IMG/VR virus record: IMGVR_UViG_3300031932_000005
Span: 1-22,670 of that record
DNA from: a virus
Length of the DNA: 22,670 nucleotides
Reading direction: 5' to 3' (one strand)
This document shows, piece by piece, positions 12,006 to 20,277 of this stretch; within the stretch, counting starts at the first letter, position 1; every line of letters starts with the position of its first letter. Both the position numbers and the translations under genes were made by a program. The notes below the pieces were generated by a model that saw nothing but the letters and a program-made list of their open reading frames with translations, was not told where the DNA came from and searched no databases.

Positions 12006-13780
12006 TGGCTAGTTATAAGAATTTTCAAAATGACAAAAGGAAATATGCAAATTCTTATGATATGACAAAACGAGGAAGAAACCCAATAAAAAAGAAAAAT
12101 TTAAAACATGAAGCCGAGGAAAATCTAATTCACTGGGTTACTTTTTATAGAAGAAATATACATAGATTTGTTGAGCATTATTTTGGAATAGAATTATATT
12201 TATATCAGAAAATATTATTATATTTAATGAATTTATGTACGCTTATAGTAGTTGTTGCTTGTCGTGCTGCTGCAAAATCATATATAATAGCAATTTATGC
12301 ATGTGCAAGGTGTGTTCTTTATCCCGGATCTCGGGTAGTGGTTGCTAGTGCAACTAAAAAACAGGCAAAATTGATAGTAACTGAAAAAATTCAAAAAGAA
12401 TTAATACCTAACTCGCCTACTTTAGCTAGAGAAATTAAAGGAATAAAAACAAATAATCAAGACATAGAAGTTTTTTTCCATAATGGAAGTTCATTAGTTG
12501 TAGTACCTGCTTCAGATAATGCGAGGGGGTACAGAGCTACAGCGATAGTATACGAAGAATTTAGGATGATAAAAAAAGTAATTATAGATAGTGTACTATC
12601 TCCATTTTTGTTTGTTAGGCAAGCGCCTTATTTGAAAAATCCAAAATATTCTCATTTAAAAGAAGAACCTATTGAAATATATATAAGTTCTGCTTGGATA
12701 AAACAACATTGGATGTGGAAACACATAAAACTTGCTACTAAGTCTATGTATAATAATCTAGAATCATTGCTAATCGGTTTTGACTATGCAATAACTTTAA
12801 AACATGGTATAAGAACTAAAAAACAATTGGAGAAAGAAAAGAAAAAGATGGGTGCTACTACTTTTACAATAGAATATGAAAACATTATGCTAGGGGAAAC
12901 GGAAAATGCCTATTACACTTATGATTTATTAAAGAAAAATCAAACTTTAAAAAAGGCTTTTTATCCGAGAAAACACATTGATGTTGTTGAAAAAAGAAAA
13001 AACAAATTTGATATACCTAAAAAACCTGGTGAGATTAGAATTATATCTGTTGATATTGCAATGGTTTCAGGTTCGCAAAATGACAATACAGCAATTAGTT
13101 GTATAAGAGCATTGCCTGTTAAAAATTATTATGAAAGACAATTATGTTATATAGAAAGTATGAATGGTGGGAATACGACTGAGCAATCAATAAGAATTAA
13201 ACAAATATTTTCAGATTTTGATGCCGACTATGTTGTTTTAGATACACAGAACTCTGGTATAAGTGTTTTTGATGAATTGGGTAAGGTCTTATATGATGAG
13301 GAAAGGGATTTAGAATATGAACCTTGGACTTGTTTTAATGATGAAAAAACTGCTGAAAGAATTAAAAACCCAAATGCTTTACCAGTGGTTTATAGTATAA
13401 AAGCTCATGCAAGTTTAAATCATCAAATACATAAATATATGAAAGATGCTTTAGAACGTGGTAAATTTAAATTATTAATAAATTCAACTGAAGCTGAAGA
13501 TTTTCTTGATAAAATAAAAGAATATTCAACAGGCGATGGAATTACTCAGGCTAACTTTTTATTACCTTATGTGCAAATTGAGGCATTAATAAATGAAATG
13601 GTTAATTTGTCTTATGAAATTAATAAAAATAGTAATACAATAAAACTTATAGAGCCTAGAAATGCTAGAAAAGATAGATATACATCGGTTTCTTATGGTA
13701 ATTACTTTATACAACAATTAGAATTGGATTTAGAAAGTCAATCCCAATCTGATTATGATTTTACTTTCTTTTATAACTAA
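12005..13780 (+). CDS. Terminase large subunit (packaging ATPase/nuclease)
   Basis: The 591-aa protein has both TerL domains. The ATPase part has a Walker-A-like segment VVVACRAAAKSYIIA (K91, S92), a GYRATAIVYEEF Walker B with catalytic E184/E185, and the coupling segment IYISSAW. The nuclease part has ISVDIA (D350) and VVLDTQNSG (D413), with further acidic residues near 505-515. It cuts and translocates concatemeric phage DNA into the prohead. The P-loop lacks the usual glycines (CRAAAKS), as in some other phage terminases. The gene is intact up to its stop, and the TnpB-remnant element begins within about 10 bp. Confidence 0.92.
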   Translation: MASYKNFQNDKRKYANSYDMTKRGRNPIKKKNLKHEAEENLIHWVTFYRRNIHRFVEHYFGIELYLYQKILLYLMNLCTLIVVVACRAAAKSYIIAIYACARCVLYPGSRVVVASATKKQAKLIVTEKIQKELIPNSPTLAREIKGIKTNNQDIEVFFHNGSSLVVVPASDNARGYRATAIVYEEFRMIKKVIIDSVLSPFLFVRQAPYLKNPKYSHLKEEPIEIYISSAWIKQHWMWKHIKLATKSMYNNLESLLIGFDYAITLKHGIRTKKQLEKEKKKMGATTFTIEYENIMLGETENAYYTYDLLKKNQTLKKAFYPRKHIDVVEKRKNKFDIPKKPGEIRIISVDIAMVSGSQNDNTAISCIRALPVKNYYERQLCYIESMNGGNTTEQSIRIKQIFSDFDADYVVLDTQNSGISVFDELGKVLYDEERDLEYEPWTCFNDEKTAERIKNPNALPVVYSIKAHASLNHQIHKYMKDALERGKFKLLINSTEAEDFLDKIKEYSTGDGITQANFLLPYVQIEALINEMVNLSYEINKNSNTIKLIEPRNARKDRYTSVSYGNYFIQQLELDLESQSQSDYDFTFFYN

Positions 13781-13817
13781 AAATAGCAAGAATACTCCCA
13801 TCTTCTATAAGTGGGAG

Positions 13818-13898
13818 ATGAATTGTTATAATCAAATGGATAGAAACGCAGCAATCAACATACTCAATCAAGGATTAAAAGAATTAAGCATAGCTTAA
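13818..13898 (+). pseudogene. C-terminal remnant of TnpB
   Basis: The last 26 codons read NQMDRNAAINILNQGLKELS-IA then TAA. D-R-N-A-A-x-N-I-L is the RuvC-III end of TnpB (usually DRDxNAAxNIL), whose Asp is catalytic. Everything upstream, including RuvC-I and -II and the zinc finger, is missing. The fragment cannot cleave DNA. An ATG at 13818 exists, but the GGGAG before it directly abuts that ATG, so translation is doubtful. Confidence 0.75.
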
Positions 13899-14011
13899 CA
13901 TAAACTAGGGTAGGGACTACCCGATGTGAGGCTCGTGGAGGTAGTAGGTTACGAGGCCGATGAAGCGAGAATCTCCCACTTCTAAACGAAGTGAAAGTGG
14001 GAGAAGTTCAA
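13899..14011 (+). ncRNA. Orphan omegaRNA-like structured right end
   Basis: After the TnpB stop come GGGTAG/CTACCC (13908-13922), a longer GGCTCGT/ACGAGGCC stem, GATGAAGCGAGAAT and the terminal CTCCCAC hairpin, ending GTTCAA. This order matches the 3' part of TnpB omegaRNA (reRNA), where sequence after the element end acts as the guide. Here the guide would be the portal leader. CACTTC/GAAGTG competes with the outer CTCCCAC/GTGGGAG stem. A trans-acting host TnpB would be needed for activity. Stable folds here may also affect the terL-portal transcript. Confidence 0.55.
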
Positions 14012-14040
14012 AACTAAAATATAAGTAAAGGAGGTGTAAT

Positions 14041-15561
14041 ATGACTACACCTAACGAGTCTTATGAATTTAATGTTAATTTATCTTCTATTGAAGGAATA
14101 GTGTGGAACGAAAATTTTTTAACTGACACAAATATAAGTAACGTAAAAAAATGGTTGAAAAACCCAATGATATTTAATAAGGAAATTAGGTATTTATCTA
14201 ATCAATTATATAATTCAAATGGTGTATATACAAATGTAGTAGATTATATGGTTTCAATTCCTACCCTTGATAGGGTTATATACAGTTTAAATAAAAATCA
14301 TTCACGTTTTAAAAAAAATAAACAATTATTTATTGAATCACTTAATAAAATGAAAGATAAGATTATAACAAGAGATATATTACATAAATTAGCTATTGAA
14401 GGAATTTCATTTGCTTATTTTGAAGTAAACGAAAATAAAAGATTTGCAGAAGGATTTATAGGCGATGATGAGATTGATAATATTTATGAATTAAATGCAA
14501 AATTTAATTGTAGTGTAATCTCTCTCCCAACTGATTATTGTAAAATTGTTGGTACAAAAAATTCATCATATGTAATTGCTTTTGATATGAGTTATTTTGA
14601 TCAATTTTTTAGTAATGGATTATCTAAAAAATTAAGAAGATATCCTAAAGAAATTAGAGATAAATATAAACAATATACTAAAAATAGAAATAAAAAATGG
14701 GCTATTTTAGATAATAATAAAACTATTGTAAACAAGGTTCGTTCTTCAAGAGATGAGAGATGGGGTAGACCCATAGGTCTTGCTGCTTTTGTTGATATAT
14801 TATATGATGAATATTTTGTAGATACTAAAAGAAATGTTTTAGATGAAGTAAATAGTACAATTATTTACCAAACTTTTCCTGAAGGTGATAAAAAAGGAAC
14901 TTCTTCCCTAACGCAAAAGCAACAAAAAACGCAACATAATAATATAAAAAATGCCTTATTCTCACGTGGTTTTAGACGTGGGGTTAACTTTTTTTCAGTA
15001 GCTGCTGGAACTAAATTAGATAAGCTTGAAACAAATATTGAAATACTTAAAACTGATGGAGAAAAAGAGTTGTTGAAAAGAATAGCTACAGATTTAGGTT
15101 TCGCTGGAAGTGCCTTAAATGGTGAAGATAGTAATTTTAGTTCACAGCAAATGAATATTGAATTAGTTACACGTGAAGTTTTAACATGGCTTGAACAAAT
15201 ACAAGAAGAATATAATAAAGTTATTAATGCAAATATAATAAAAGACCCACAGTGTTATGTTCAAATGTATTATATTCCTACTACTATTGCAAATCAAGAT
15301 AAATTTATTAGGCATATGAAAGAATTATATACACAAGGTCGTGGATCTCTACAAGCTTGGATTGCTGCAACTGGTTTTAATCCAGATGCTTACCTTGCAT
15401 TAATGGATGAAGAACTTGAAGAAGATTTCGAGAACAAATACCCTGTTCATAGAATTTCATACACAATGAGTGGTGAATCTGGTAGACCTTCTGAAAGCAA
15501 CCCCACAAATGAAAATACTATAAAATCTAAAACTAACAACAATAAAACAAGACCTTCTTAG
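14041..15561 (+). CDS. Portal protein
   Basis: The 506-aa product follows AAAGGAGGTG and starts at ATG 14041. The length, position directly after TerL and internal features fit an SPP1/YonE-like portal. These include an N-terminal YLSNQLYNSNGVYTNVVDYMVSIPTLDR, a central wing/stem region (NTIIYQTFPEGDK-type mixed segment) and the helical VTREVLTWLEQIQEEYNKVINANI typical of portal stem/crown regions. The dodecameric portal forms the capsid vertex through which DNA is packaged. The last 30 residues are polar and low complexity (ESNPTNENTIKSKTNNNK), probably disordered. Confidence 0.85.
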   Translation: MTTPNESYEFNVNLSSIEGIVWNENFLTDTNISNVKKWLKNPMIFNKEIRYLSNQLYNSNGVYTNVVDYMVSIPTLDRVIYSLNKNHSRFKKNKQLFIESLNKMKDKIITRDILHKLAIEGISFAYFEVNENKRFAEGFIGDDEIDNIYELNAKFNCSVISLPTDYCKIVGTKNSSYVIAFDMSYFDQFFSNGLSKKLRRYPKEIRDKYKQYTKNRNKKWAILDNNKTIVNKVRSSRDERWGRPIGLAAFVDILYDEYFVDTKRNVLDEVNSTIIYQTFPEGDKKGTSSLTQKQQKTQHNNIKNALFSRGFRRGVNFFSVAAGTKLDKLETNIEILKTDGEKELLKRIATDLGFAGSALNGEDSNFSSQQMNIELVTREVLTWLEQIQEEYNKVINANIIKDPQCYVQMYYIPTTIANQDKFIRHMKELYTQGRGSLQAWIAATGFNPDAYLALMDEELEEDFENKYPVHRISYTMSGESGRPSESNPTNENTIKSKTNNNKTRPS

Positions 15562-15575
15562 GAAAGGAGATGTAA

Positions 15576-16736
15576 ATGATGAATGGAAAAATATTAGAAG
15601 TTTCAAAACTTAATAAGGTAACTGGTAGAACTTATATAAAAGTAGTTATACATGAAATACATAATTCTACTGAAGAATATAATAAAAATGGTATTTCATG
15701 GAAAGAAGAATATGTGTTAAATAATATTGAATCTGCTAAAACTATGCCAATATGTGCTGAATTTTTAGATGATTATGATAAAGAAGAGCCGTTTGGACAT
15801 GGTGAAAGTGGAATCAAAGATGGGCAACCAATTTTTGAATATTCTGTTGTTGTCGGTGCTTTTGAAAATGCTTATATAGATGATATTGAAGTAAATGGAA
15901 AAACAATAAGAGCATTAATTGGTGAAGGGTATATATATGAACAAAGATATCCTAAATTTGTCAAATGGCTAAAGGCTAAAATGTATGATGGTGATTTGCC
16001 TGAATCATCTGTAGAAATTTGTGCAAAAGAAGGCTATGAAAATATTATATATGAAGATGAATGGAAAGCAAAAGGTAGAGTTCCAAAAATTTACGATTAT
16101 ACTGGTCATGCTATTCTTGGTATAGAACCCGCTGATGATTCAGCGGTTGTTTTAGAATTAAATAAAAACAATAAAAACAAGGAGGTTAAAGGGAATATGC
16201 CTGATAACAAAACTATAATTGAACTTAATGAAAAACTTGAAACTAAAACTAATGAAATTAATCAGTTAAAAAATGACATTAAAGAAAAAGATGTTAAAAT
16301 TACTGAATTAAATTCTATAGTTGAAGAAAGAGAAAGTAAAATTAATGAGCTTAATGAAAAAATTACAACTGTAGAAGAACAACTTAAAGCAAAGGAGGGT
16401 GAATTAGAAACTTTAAAGTCTGAGTTTAATGAATTAAAAGAATACAAAGAAAAAGTTGAAAAAGAAAAATTAATTAATGAATTAAATTCTAAATTAGAAA
16501 AATTTAATGATGATGAAAAATCTTGTGTCAAAGAAAAGGTTGAAAAGTTTAACGTTGAGCCTTCTAAAGAGTTGTTAGATGAGATTATTAATGAAATTAA
16601 TGCTGAAATAGCTAAAAAAGTATTAGAACAAAGACAAAAACAAGTTTCTGCTGAACAAAATTCTAAAATTGAAGATATTTACGGTGATATTTATGAAACT
16701 AATTCACAAGAAATCACCGAAGATGATATTTATTAA
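15576..16736 (+). CDS. Prohead maturation protease fused to scaffolding domain
   Basis: The 386-aa protein has an N-terminal domain of about 195 residues: KVVIHEIHNSTEEYNKNGISW, FGHGESG, VEICAKEG preceded by PESS, and YDYTGHAILGIEPAD. This resembles phage prohead proteases, with H in FGHGE and S in PESSVE as candidate catalytic residues. Residues about 207-350 are a long Glu/Lys coiled coil, as in scaffolding proteins, ending ITEDDIY. The protease-scaffold fusion upstream of decoration and capsid genes is a common layout. An internal ribosome binding site and ATG separate the two parts (see 16197-16736). Confidence 0.75.
   Translation: MMNGKILEVSKLNKVTGRTYIKVVIHEIHNSTEEYNKNGISWKEEYVLNNIESAKTMPICAEFLDDYDKEEPFGHGESGIKDGQPIFEYSVVVGAFENAYIDDIEVNGKTIRALIGEGYIYEQRYPKFVKWLKAKMYDGDLPESSVEICAKEGYENIIYEDEWKAKGRVPKIYDYTGHAILGIEPADDSAVVLELNKNNKNKEVKGNMPDNKTIIELNEKLETKTNEINQLKNDIKEKDVKITELNSIVEERESKINELNEKITTVEEQLKAKEGELETLKSEFNELKEYKEKVEKEKLINELNSKLEKFNDDEKSCVKEKVEKFNVEPSKELLDEIINEINAEIAKKVLEQRQKQVSAEQNSKIEDIYGDIYETNSQEITEDDIY
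16197..16736 (+). CDS. Nested scaffolding protein, internal in-frame start
   Basis: Within the protease-scaffold gene, AAGGAGG (16179-16185) and AAAGGG (16188-16193) precede an in-frame ATG at 16197. The shorter product would be 179 aa, MPDNKTIIELNEKLETKTNE onward, which is exactly the coiled-coil scaffold. The arrangement parallels lambda C/Nu3, where excess scaffold is made from an internal start. AAGGAGG also encodes Lys-Glu-Val, so it could be fortuitous, but its consensus quality at the domain boundary argues otherwise. Confidence 0.6.
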   Translation: MPDNKTIIELNEKLETKTNEINQLKNDIKEKDVKITELNSIVEERESKINELNEKITTVEEQLKAKEGELETLKSEFNELKEYKEKVEKEKLINELNSKLEKFNDDEKSCVKEKVEKFNVEPSKELLDEIINEINAEIAKKVLEQRQKQVSAEQNSKIEDIYGDIYETNSQEITEDDIY

Positions 16737-16775
16737 AACAAAAATATAAAATAATAAACAAGGAGGAATTTTATT

Positions 16776-17270
16776 ATGTTTAAACCTTTAACAATAGGTT
16801 ATTACAAGCAAGTAAGAAATAATCCAAGATGCAAAGCGCAATCTAATGTTTATCCAGGTATGGTTGTTGTACTTGATGAAGTTAATAAAACAGCTTCAGT
16901 ACCAGCAGACGCAGCTGCCGCACAAGGCAAACCTTATATTGTTTCAAATATTATTGATAAACCAGAAGTTGAAAACAAAGCAGATTTTGTTGTTCAAACT
17001 GGAGAGTATGTAAGAGCCGATTATTTAGCAGATGCTAATGAGTTACTTATTGAGTTAGATTATAGAGTAATTGTTACTGATTTGAGTACTGTTGCTATAG
17101 GTGATATTTTAGTACCTGCTAATGAAACTGATAATGCAGGGAATGGTGGTAAATGGATAAAAGCTGATGGTACAGCAATAGTGGCTTCAAACTATGCTAT
17201 TAATTTAGAAGTTGTTGAGAAAACTACTTTTGGTGACAAAGGTGTTTTATGTAAAGTTGTAGTAGCTTAA
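16776..17270 (+). CDS. Putative capsid decoration protein
   Basis: The 164-aa protein is rich in Val, Ala and Thr and beta-strand-prone (SNVYPGMVVVLDEVNKTASVP, YVRADYLADANELLIELDY, KGVLCKVVVA). It lies between scaffold and major capsid genes, where decoration or head-stabilising proteins are normally encoded. No catalytic motif is visible. Ribosome binding site AAGGAGG precedes ATG 16776. Codon use is better adapted than in the left arm, consistent with high expression. Confidence 0.6.
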   Translation: MFKPLTIGYYKQVRNNPRCKAQSNVYPGMVVVLDEVNKTASVPADAAAAQGKPYIVSNIIDKPEVENKADFVVQTGEYVRADYLADANELLIELDYRVIVTDLSTVAIGDILVPANETDNAGNGGKWIKADGTAIVASNYAINLEVVEKTTFGDKGVLCKVVVA

Positions 17271-17309
17271 TAAATAATAAAAATATAAAAAAATAGGAGG
17301 TATTATAAT

Positions 17310-18419
17310 ATGTATTTTGAAAAGAATACAAGGGTTGTTAAAAAAGATTCTGATTGTTTAGTAAATCCAAAGTTAAATGAAAAATCACCTATTGTTGAAA
17401 TTTTTTCAGCAATTGTTGAAGGAAAAGATGTTACCAAATATAATAAGACTGTTGATAAAGTAATGGACAAAGTAAAAGAACTTGCACAAAAAAGTATGGC
17501 AGGAGATTTTAATGCTAAAGCAGAATTTAATACTATTCAAAGATATGTTATAGAGCCACATTTAACAAAAGTTATTCAGTTGTTTAATTTTATGGGAACT
17601 TTTAAAGATATTCCTTACAATGAACAACCAAGAGTTAAAACTTACAAACATGAATCTATAAGAAGCAACTTCCAAGCTACACATGGAGATGTACCTTTTG
17701 CAGTAACTAATTGGGAAGAATATCCAATTAACACTAAAACAATTTCTAGTGGTTATGCTGTTGATTACAGAGAAGTTGCTAGTGGTAATTTAGATAAAGT
17801 TTCTGAAGGTATGGAACAAGTAAAAGTTCACATGATGAATCAAGCTATGAATTATGTAATTTATGTACTATATAGCAAAATTAAAAACGCTACTGGCGTA
17901 AAATATTATAATGAAAATGCAGGTCTTACTAAAACAGGTGTAGACGATATAATTAAAAAGGTTAGAAGATTTGGTAGACCTGCATTAATGGGCGATTATG
18001 CTGTTGTTTCTCAGTTAAATGATTTTGCAGGATTTAAGGCTGACCCTACTGATACTAAAGCAGTTTTATTATCCGAGGCAGTTATGGAAGAAATAAGAAA
18101 AACTGGGTTATTAACAACTTACAATGGTGCACCAGTTGTAGAACTTCCAAACGAATATGATGTGAATAGATTAAATGGTACAGGTGATAACTTTGAAACT
18201 TATTTACCAGAAGGTTTATTGTTTGTAGTTCCACAGGGTCAAGTAGCACCACTTCAAATTTTCAGACGTGGTGGATTAACTTCAATGACTGCACAAGATA
18301 TAATTTCTGGTACTGAGATAACTAGATTTGATATGGAAATTGGTGCAGATGTTCCTGATAGTCGTGTACATGAAATAGGTCTTTGTGTAGATTCAAGTTT
18401 ATCTGTACCAACATTATAA
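17310..18419 (+). CDS. Major capsid protein (HK97-fold)
   Basis: The 369-aa protein follows scaffold and decoration genes and has a consensus AGGAGG site. It has an acidic/charged N-terminal arm, then YVIEPHLTKVIQLFNFMGTFKDIPYNEQPRVKTYKHES (E-loop-like), GDYAVVSQLNDFAGF, LLFVVPQGQVAPLQIFRRGGL and a C-terminal ITRFDMEIGADV. These resemble HK97-fold capsid proteins of this gene order. It is the main head subunit. A strong terminator directly downstream suggests that capsid mRNA is made in excess of distal messages. Confidence 0.85.
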   Translation: MYFEKNTRVVKKDSDCLVNPKLNEKSPIVEIFSAIVEGKDVTKYNKTVDKVMDKVKELAQKSMAGDFNAKAEFNTIQRYVIEPHLTKVIQLFNFMGTFKDIPYNEQPRVKTYKHESIRSNFQATHGDVPFAVTNWEEYPINTKTISSGYAVDYREVASGNLDKVSEGMEQVKVHMMNQAMNYVIYVLYSKIKNATGVKYYNENAGLTKTGVDDIIKKVRRFGRPALMGDYAVVSQLNDFAGFKADPTDTKAVLLSEAVMEEIRKTGLLTTYNGAPVVELPNEYDVNRLNGTGDNFETYLPEGLLFVVPQGQVAPLQIFRRGGLTSMTAQDIISGTEITRFDMEIGADVPDSRVHEIGLCVDSSLSVPTL

Positions 18420-18426
18420 TAAGCTA

Positions 18427-18457
18427 AATAGGGGTTGATTATTAACCCCTATTTTTT
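18427..18457 (+). terminator. Intrinsic terminator after the major capsid gene
   Basis: AATAGGGGTT (18427-18436) and AACCCCTATT (18444-18453) form a 10-bp stem with a 7-nt loop, followed by TTTT. No obvious promoter is seen before the next gene at 18475, so downstream genes probably depend on readthrough. Confidence 0.85.
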
Positions 18458-18474
18458 ATAAAGGGAGGTATTAT

Positions 18475-18945
18475 ATGAAGAATATTAGTATGGAAGAAAG
18501 GGTGTGGGTTGAAAATTTATGTGCCTGGGACTTGTATTTTAAAAGACTTGAAGGTCATGGTGATGTAAGAATTCCAGCTAAAGGTCGCACTAGATTAGAA
18601 AGACTTGAAATACAAGCACAGGTTTATAATAAAAACCCATTTTTTGTTGGAGTTGATGAGAAAGGCAGTCATGCTAAAATTTTTATAGATGATAAAGATA
18701 CTAGAGTTTTGGTAGGATTTGAGTCTGATGATACAAAAGAAGAACAAAATATATTAACTAAAGAGAAGATAGAGAAAATACTTAACTACAAAACTATGGG
18801 TACATTTAAGAAATATATTAAAGAAAATGTAGTTACAAACGCAGAAAAGGCTATGTTAATTGATGTTGCAAAAAGTATAAAATTAAATGATTATGAAAAA
18901 ATACAATTCATTGAAGAATATACTGGTTTAAAGTTTGATGAATAA
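18475..18945 (+). CDS. Phage structural protein, possible head-completion protein
   Basis: The 156-aa protein (MKNISMEERVWVENLCAWDLYFKRLEGHGDVRIPAKGR) has an N-terminal beta-rich half (VGVDEKGSHAKIFIDDKDTRVLVGF) and a helical C-terminal half (TKEKIEKILNYKTMGTFKKYIKENVV). Its position after the capsid terminator and before connector-like genes suggests a head protein. No family is recognised. AGGGAGG precedes ATG 18475. Confidence 0.65.
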   Translation: MKNISMEERVWVENLCAWDLYFKRLEGHGDVRIPAKGRTRLERLEIQAQVYNKNPFFVGVDEKGSHAKIFIDDKDTRVLVGFESDDTKEEQNILTKEKIEKILNYKTMGTFKKYIKENVVTNAEKAMLIDVAKSIKLNDYEKIQFIEEYTGLKFDE

Positions 18946-18959
18946 AGGAGGGGTAATTA

Positions 18960-19352
18960 ATGTCGACCCCTTATATATTGATACAAAATAGCTTTCATTC
19001 GCAATTTCAATCTAAAATAATTTTAGATGCTGACCTTGAAAAACAATTTTTGTTGTCCGCCATAGGTGATTTTTCTTTAGATTTGTATGAACTTACATGG
19101 GATAGTGTTAATGAAGAAATATTAGAAGATTTAAAGCAAACAGAGATAAATTTATTAGGTAAATTAATGTATAAATATTATCTTTATCGTGAAAGAGATA
19201 AAGTATTAAAATTAAATAATATTATAGGTAAAGATGTAAGACTAACAGGAATGGCAGATAGTAAAGGTCATATTAATAAAACTATTGAAAGTTTGAATGG
19301 TGAAATTAGTGAAATTATAAACAAAATGAAAACTAATAGTTTTTACGAATAG
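18960..19352 (+). CDS. Putative head-tail connector (adaptor) protein
   Basis: The 130-aa helical protein (MSTPYILIQNSFHSQFQSKI, then LEKQFLLSAIGDFSLDLYEL, EINLLGKLMYKYYLYRERDKVLKLNNIIG) matches in size and helix content the adaptor proteins that bind under the portal. It follows the previous gene by 14 bp with AAAGGAGG before ATG 18960. The assignment is by position and fold type and not by a signature motif. Confidence 0.5.
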   Translation: MSTPYILIQNSFHSQFQSKIILDADLEKQFLLSAIGDFSLDLYELTWDSVNEEILEDLKQTEINLLGKLMYKYYLYRERDKVLKLNNIIGKDVRLTGMADSKGHINKTIESLNGEISEIINKMKTNSFYE

Positions 19353-19364
19353 GGCGTGATAGGT

Positions 19365-20255
19365 ATGCCTAGTAATTGGTATTTAGTTAATGATAGTTAT
19401 TATAGTGGTTTTGAAAAGGATATAGTAAATGATTATGCAGTAAGTGGTTTTACTGAAATTCTTAATAATTCACCTGAAGCCAAAGATATTTTTATTGATG
19501 GCGTAAGTTATAAAGGTATAATTCAACATTTAAACGATAATGATGAAATAAAAGAATTAAGAAAATTATTAGTTTCTATTGATACTATAATATCACGTGG
19601 AAGTTATATTGAATTAAACGGTGAATATTTTATAAATATTTCTGATATAGACAATAAAATATTTTATAAATCATGTAAAATTCAAAAATGCAACAATACT
19701 CTCAAATGGCAAGATGAAAACTTAGAAGAAAAGTCAACTCCTTGTATTTTACTTAATGGAAATTCTTCTACTTCAGATGGTGTTGATGAAACCAAATATT
19801 TGAGTTTATCTGAAGATCAAATTTTAATTATCATACCTAAAAATAACGATACTATAAAAATTCAATTGGATGATAGATTTATTTTTGATAATAGTGAGAA
19901 TGCAATTTATAAAATCACTAAAGTTGATTTCCTTACACAACCAGGACTGATTAATTTAACAATGAAAAAAGACTCCTTGCAAGAAAGTGATAGGTTAGAT
20001 TTAAATATTGCTAATTATCAAGAAGCTGTTGTTGCTGATATACAAGGTAGTGATACTATTAAGCTTCATAATCAAGAGATATACACTATTGATGTTGATG
20101 TAGCTTGGTCTATTTCTAATTCAAATGTTAGCATTGTTAGTCAGGACAGTAGAAATATAACTCTTAAAGGTGAAATTATGGGTAGTGTAGTGCTTACTGC
20201 TAATGATGGAACAAATGAATATAATAAAACTATTTATGTAACAAATGCATTCTAA
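19365..20255 (+). CDS. Putative head-closure or tail-attachment protein with Ig-like C-terminus
   Basis: From ATG 19365 this encodes 296 aa; AGGGCG (19351-19356) is 8 nt upstream, and the in-frame GTG at 19356 is inside that site. Residues 1-200 are mixed alpha/beta (SGFEKDIVNDYAVSGFTEIL, then ILIIIPKNNDTIKIQLDDRFIFD). The last ~85 residues (VDVAWSISNSNVSIVSQDSRNITLKG, then GSVVLTANDG) look like a bacterial Ig-like (BIG2) domain, often added to exposed phage structural proteins. Together with neighbours it probably forms the head-tail junction. Confidence 0.5.
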   Translation: MPSNWYLVNDSYYSGFEKDIVNDYAVSGFTEILNNSPEAKDIFIDGVSYKGIIQHLNDNDEIKELRKLLVSIDTIISRGSYIELNGEYFINISDIDNKIFYKSCKIQKCNNTLKWQDENLEEKSTPCILLNGNSSTSDGVDETKYLSLSEDQILIIIPKNNDTIKIQLDDRFIFDNSENAIYKITKVDFLTQPGLINLTMKKDSLQESDRLDLNIANYQEAVVADIQGSDTIKLHNQEIYTIDVDVAWSISNSNVSIVSQDSRNITLKGEIMGSVVLTANDGTNEYNKTIYVTNAF

Positions 20256-20277
20256 CCACTAATCGGAGGTGGTTTTT

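Larger units (their letters stand above)
13788..14011 (+). mobile_element. Remnant or non-autonomous IS200/IS605-type element between terL and portal
   Basis: The 0.2-kb insertion has a left hairpin (CTCCCA 13795-13800 with TGGGAG 13812-13817). It continues with the last codons of a TnpB-like gene (DRNAAINIL motif) and a structured GC-richer segment. At the right is a hairpin (CTCCCAC 13973-13979 with GTGGGAG 13997-14003) leading into GTTCAA (14006-14011), typical of IS605-family right ends. TnpA is absent and nearly all of TnpB is deleted. It resembles palindrome-associated MITE-like elements mobilised in trans. The exact left end is uncertain. Its GC content is visibly above that of the flanking genes. 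Confidence 0.75.

Noticed and set aside
16262-16531. Leftward Ser/Leu-rich ORF inside the scaffold coiled coil
   Set aside because: Antisense of Glu/Lys/Asn-rich codons gives Ser/Leu/Phe automatically.
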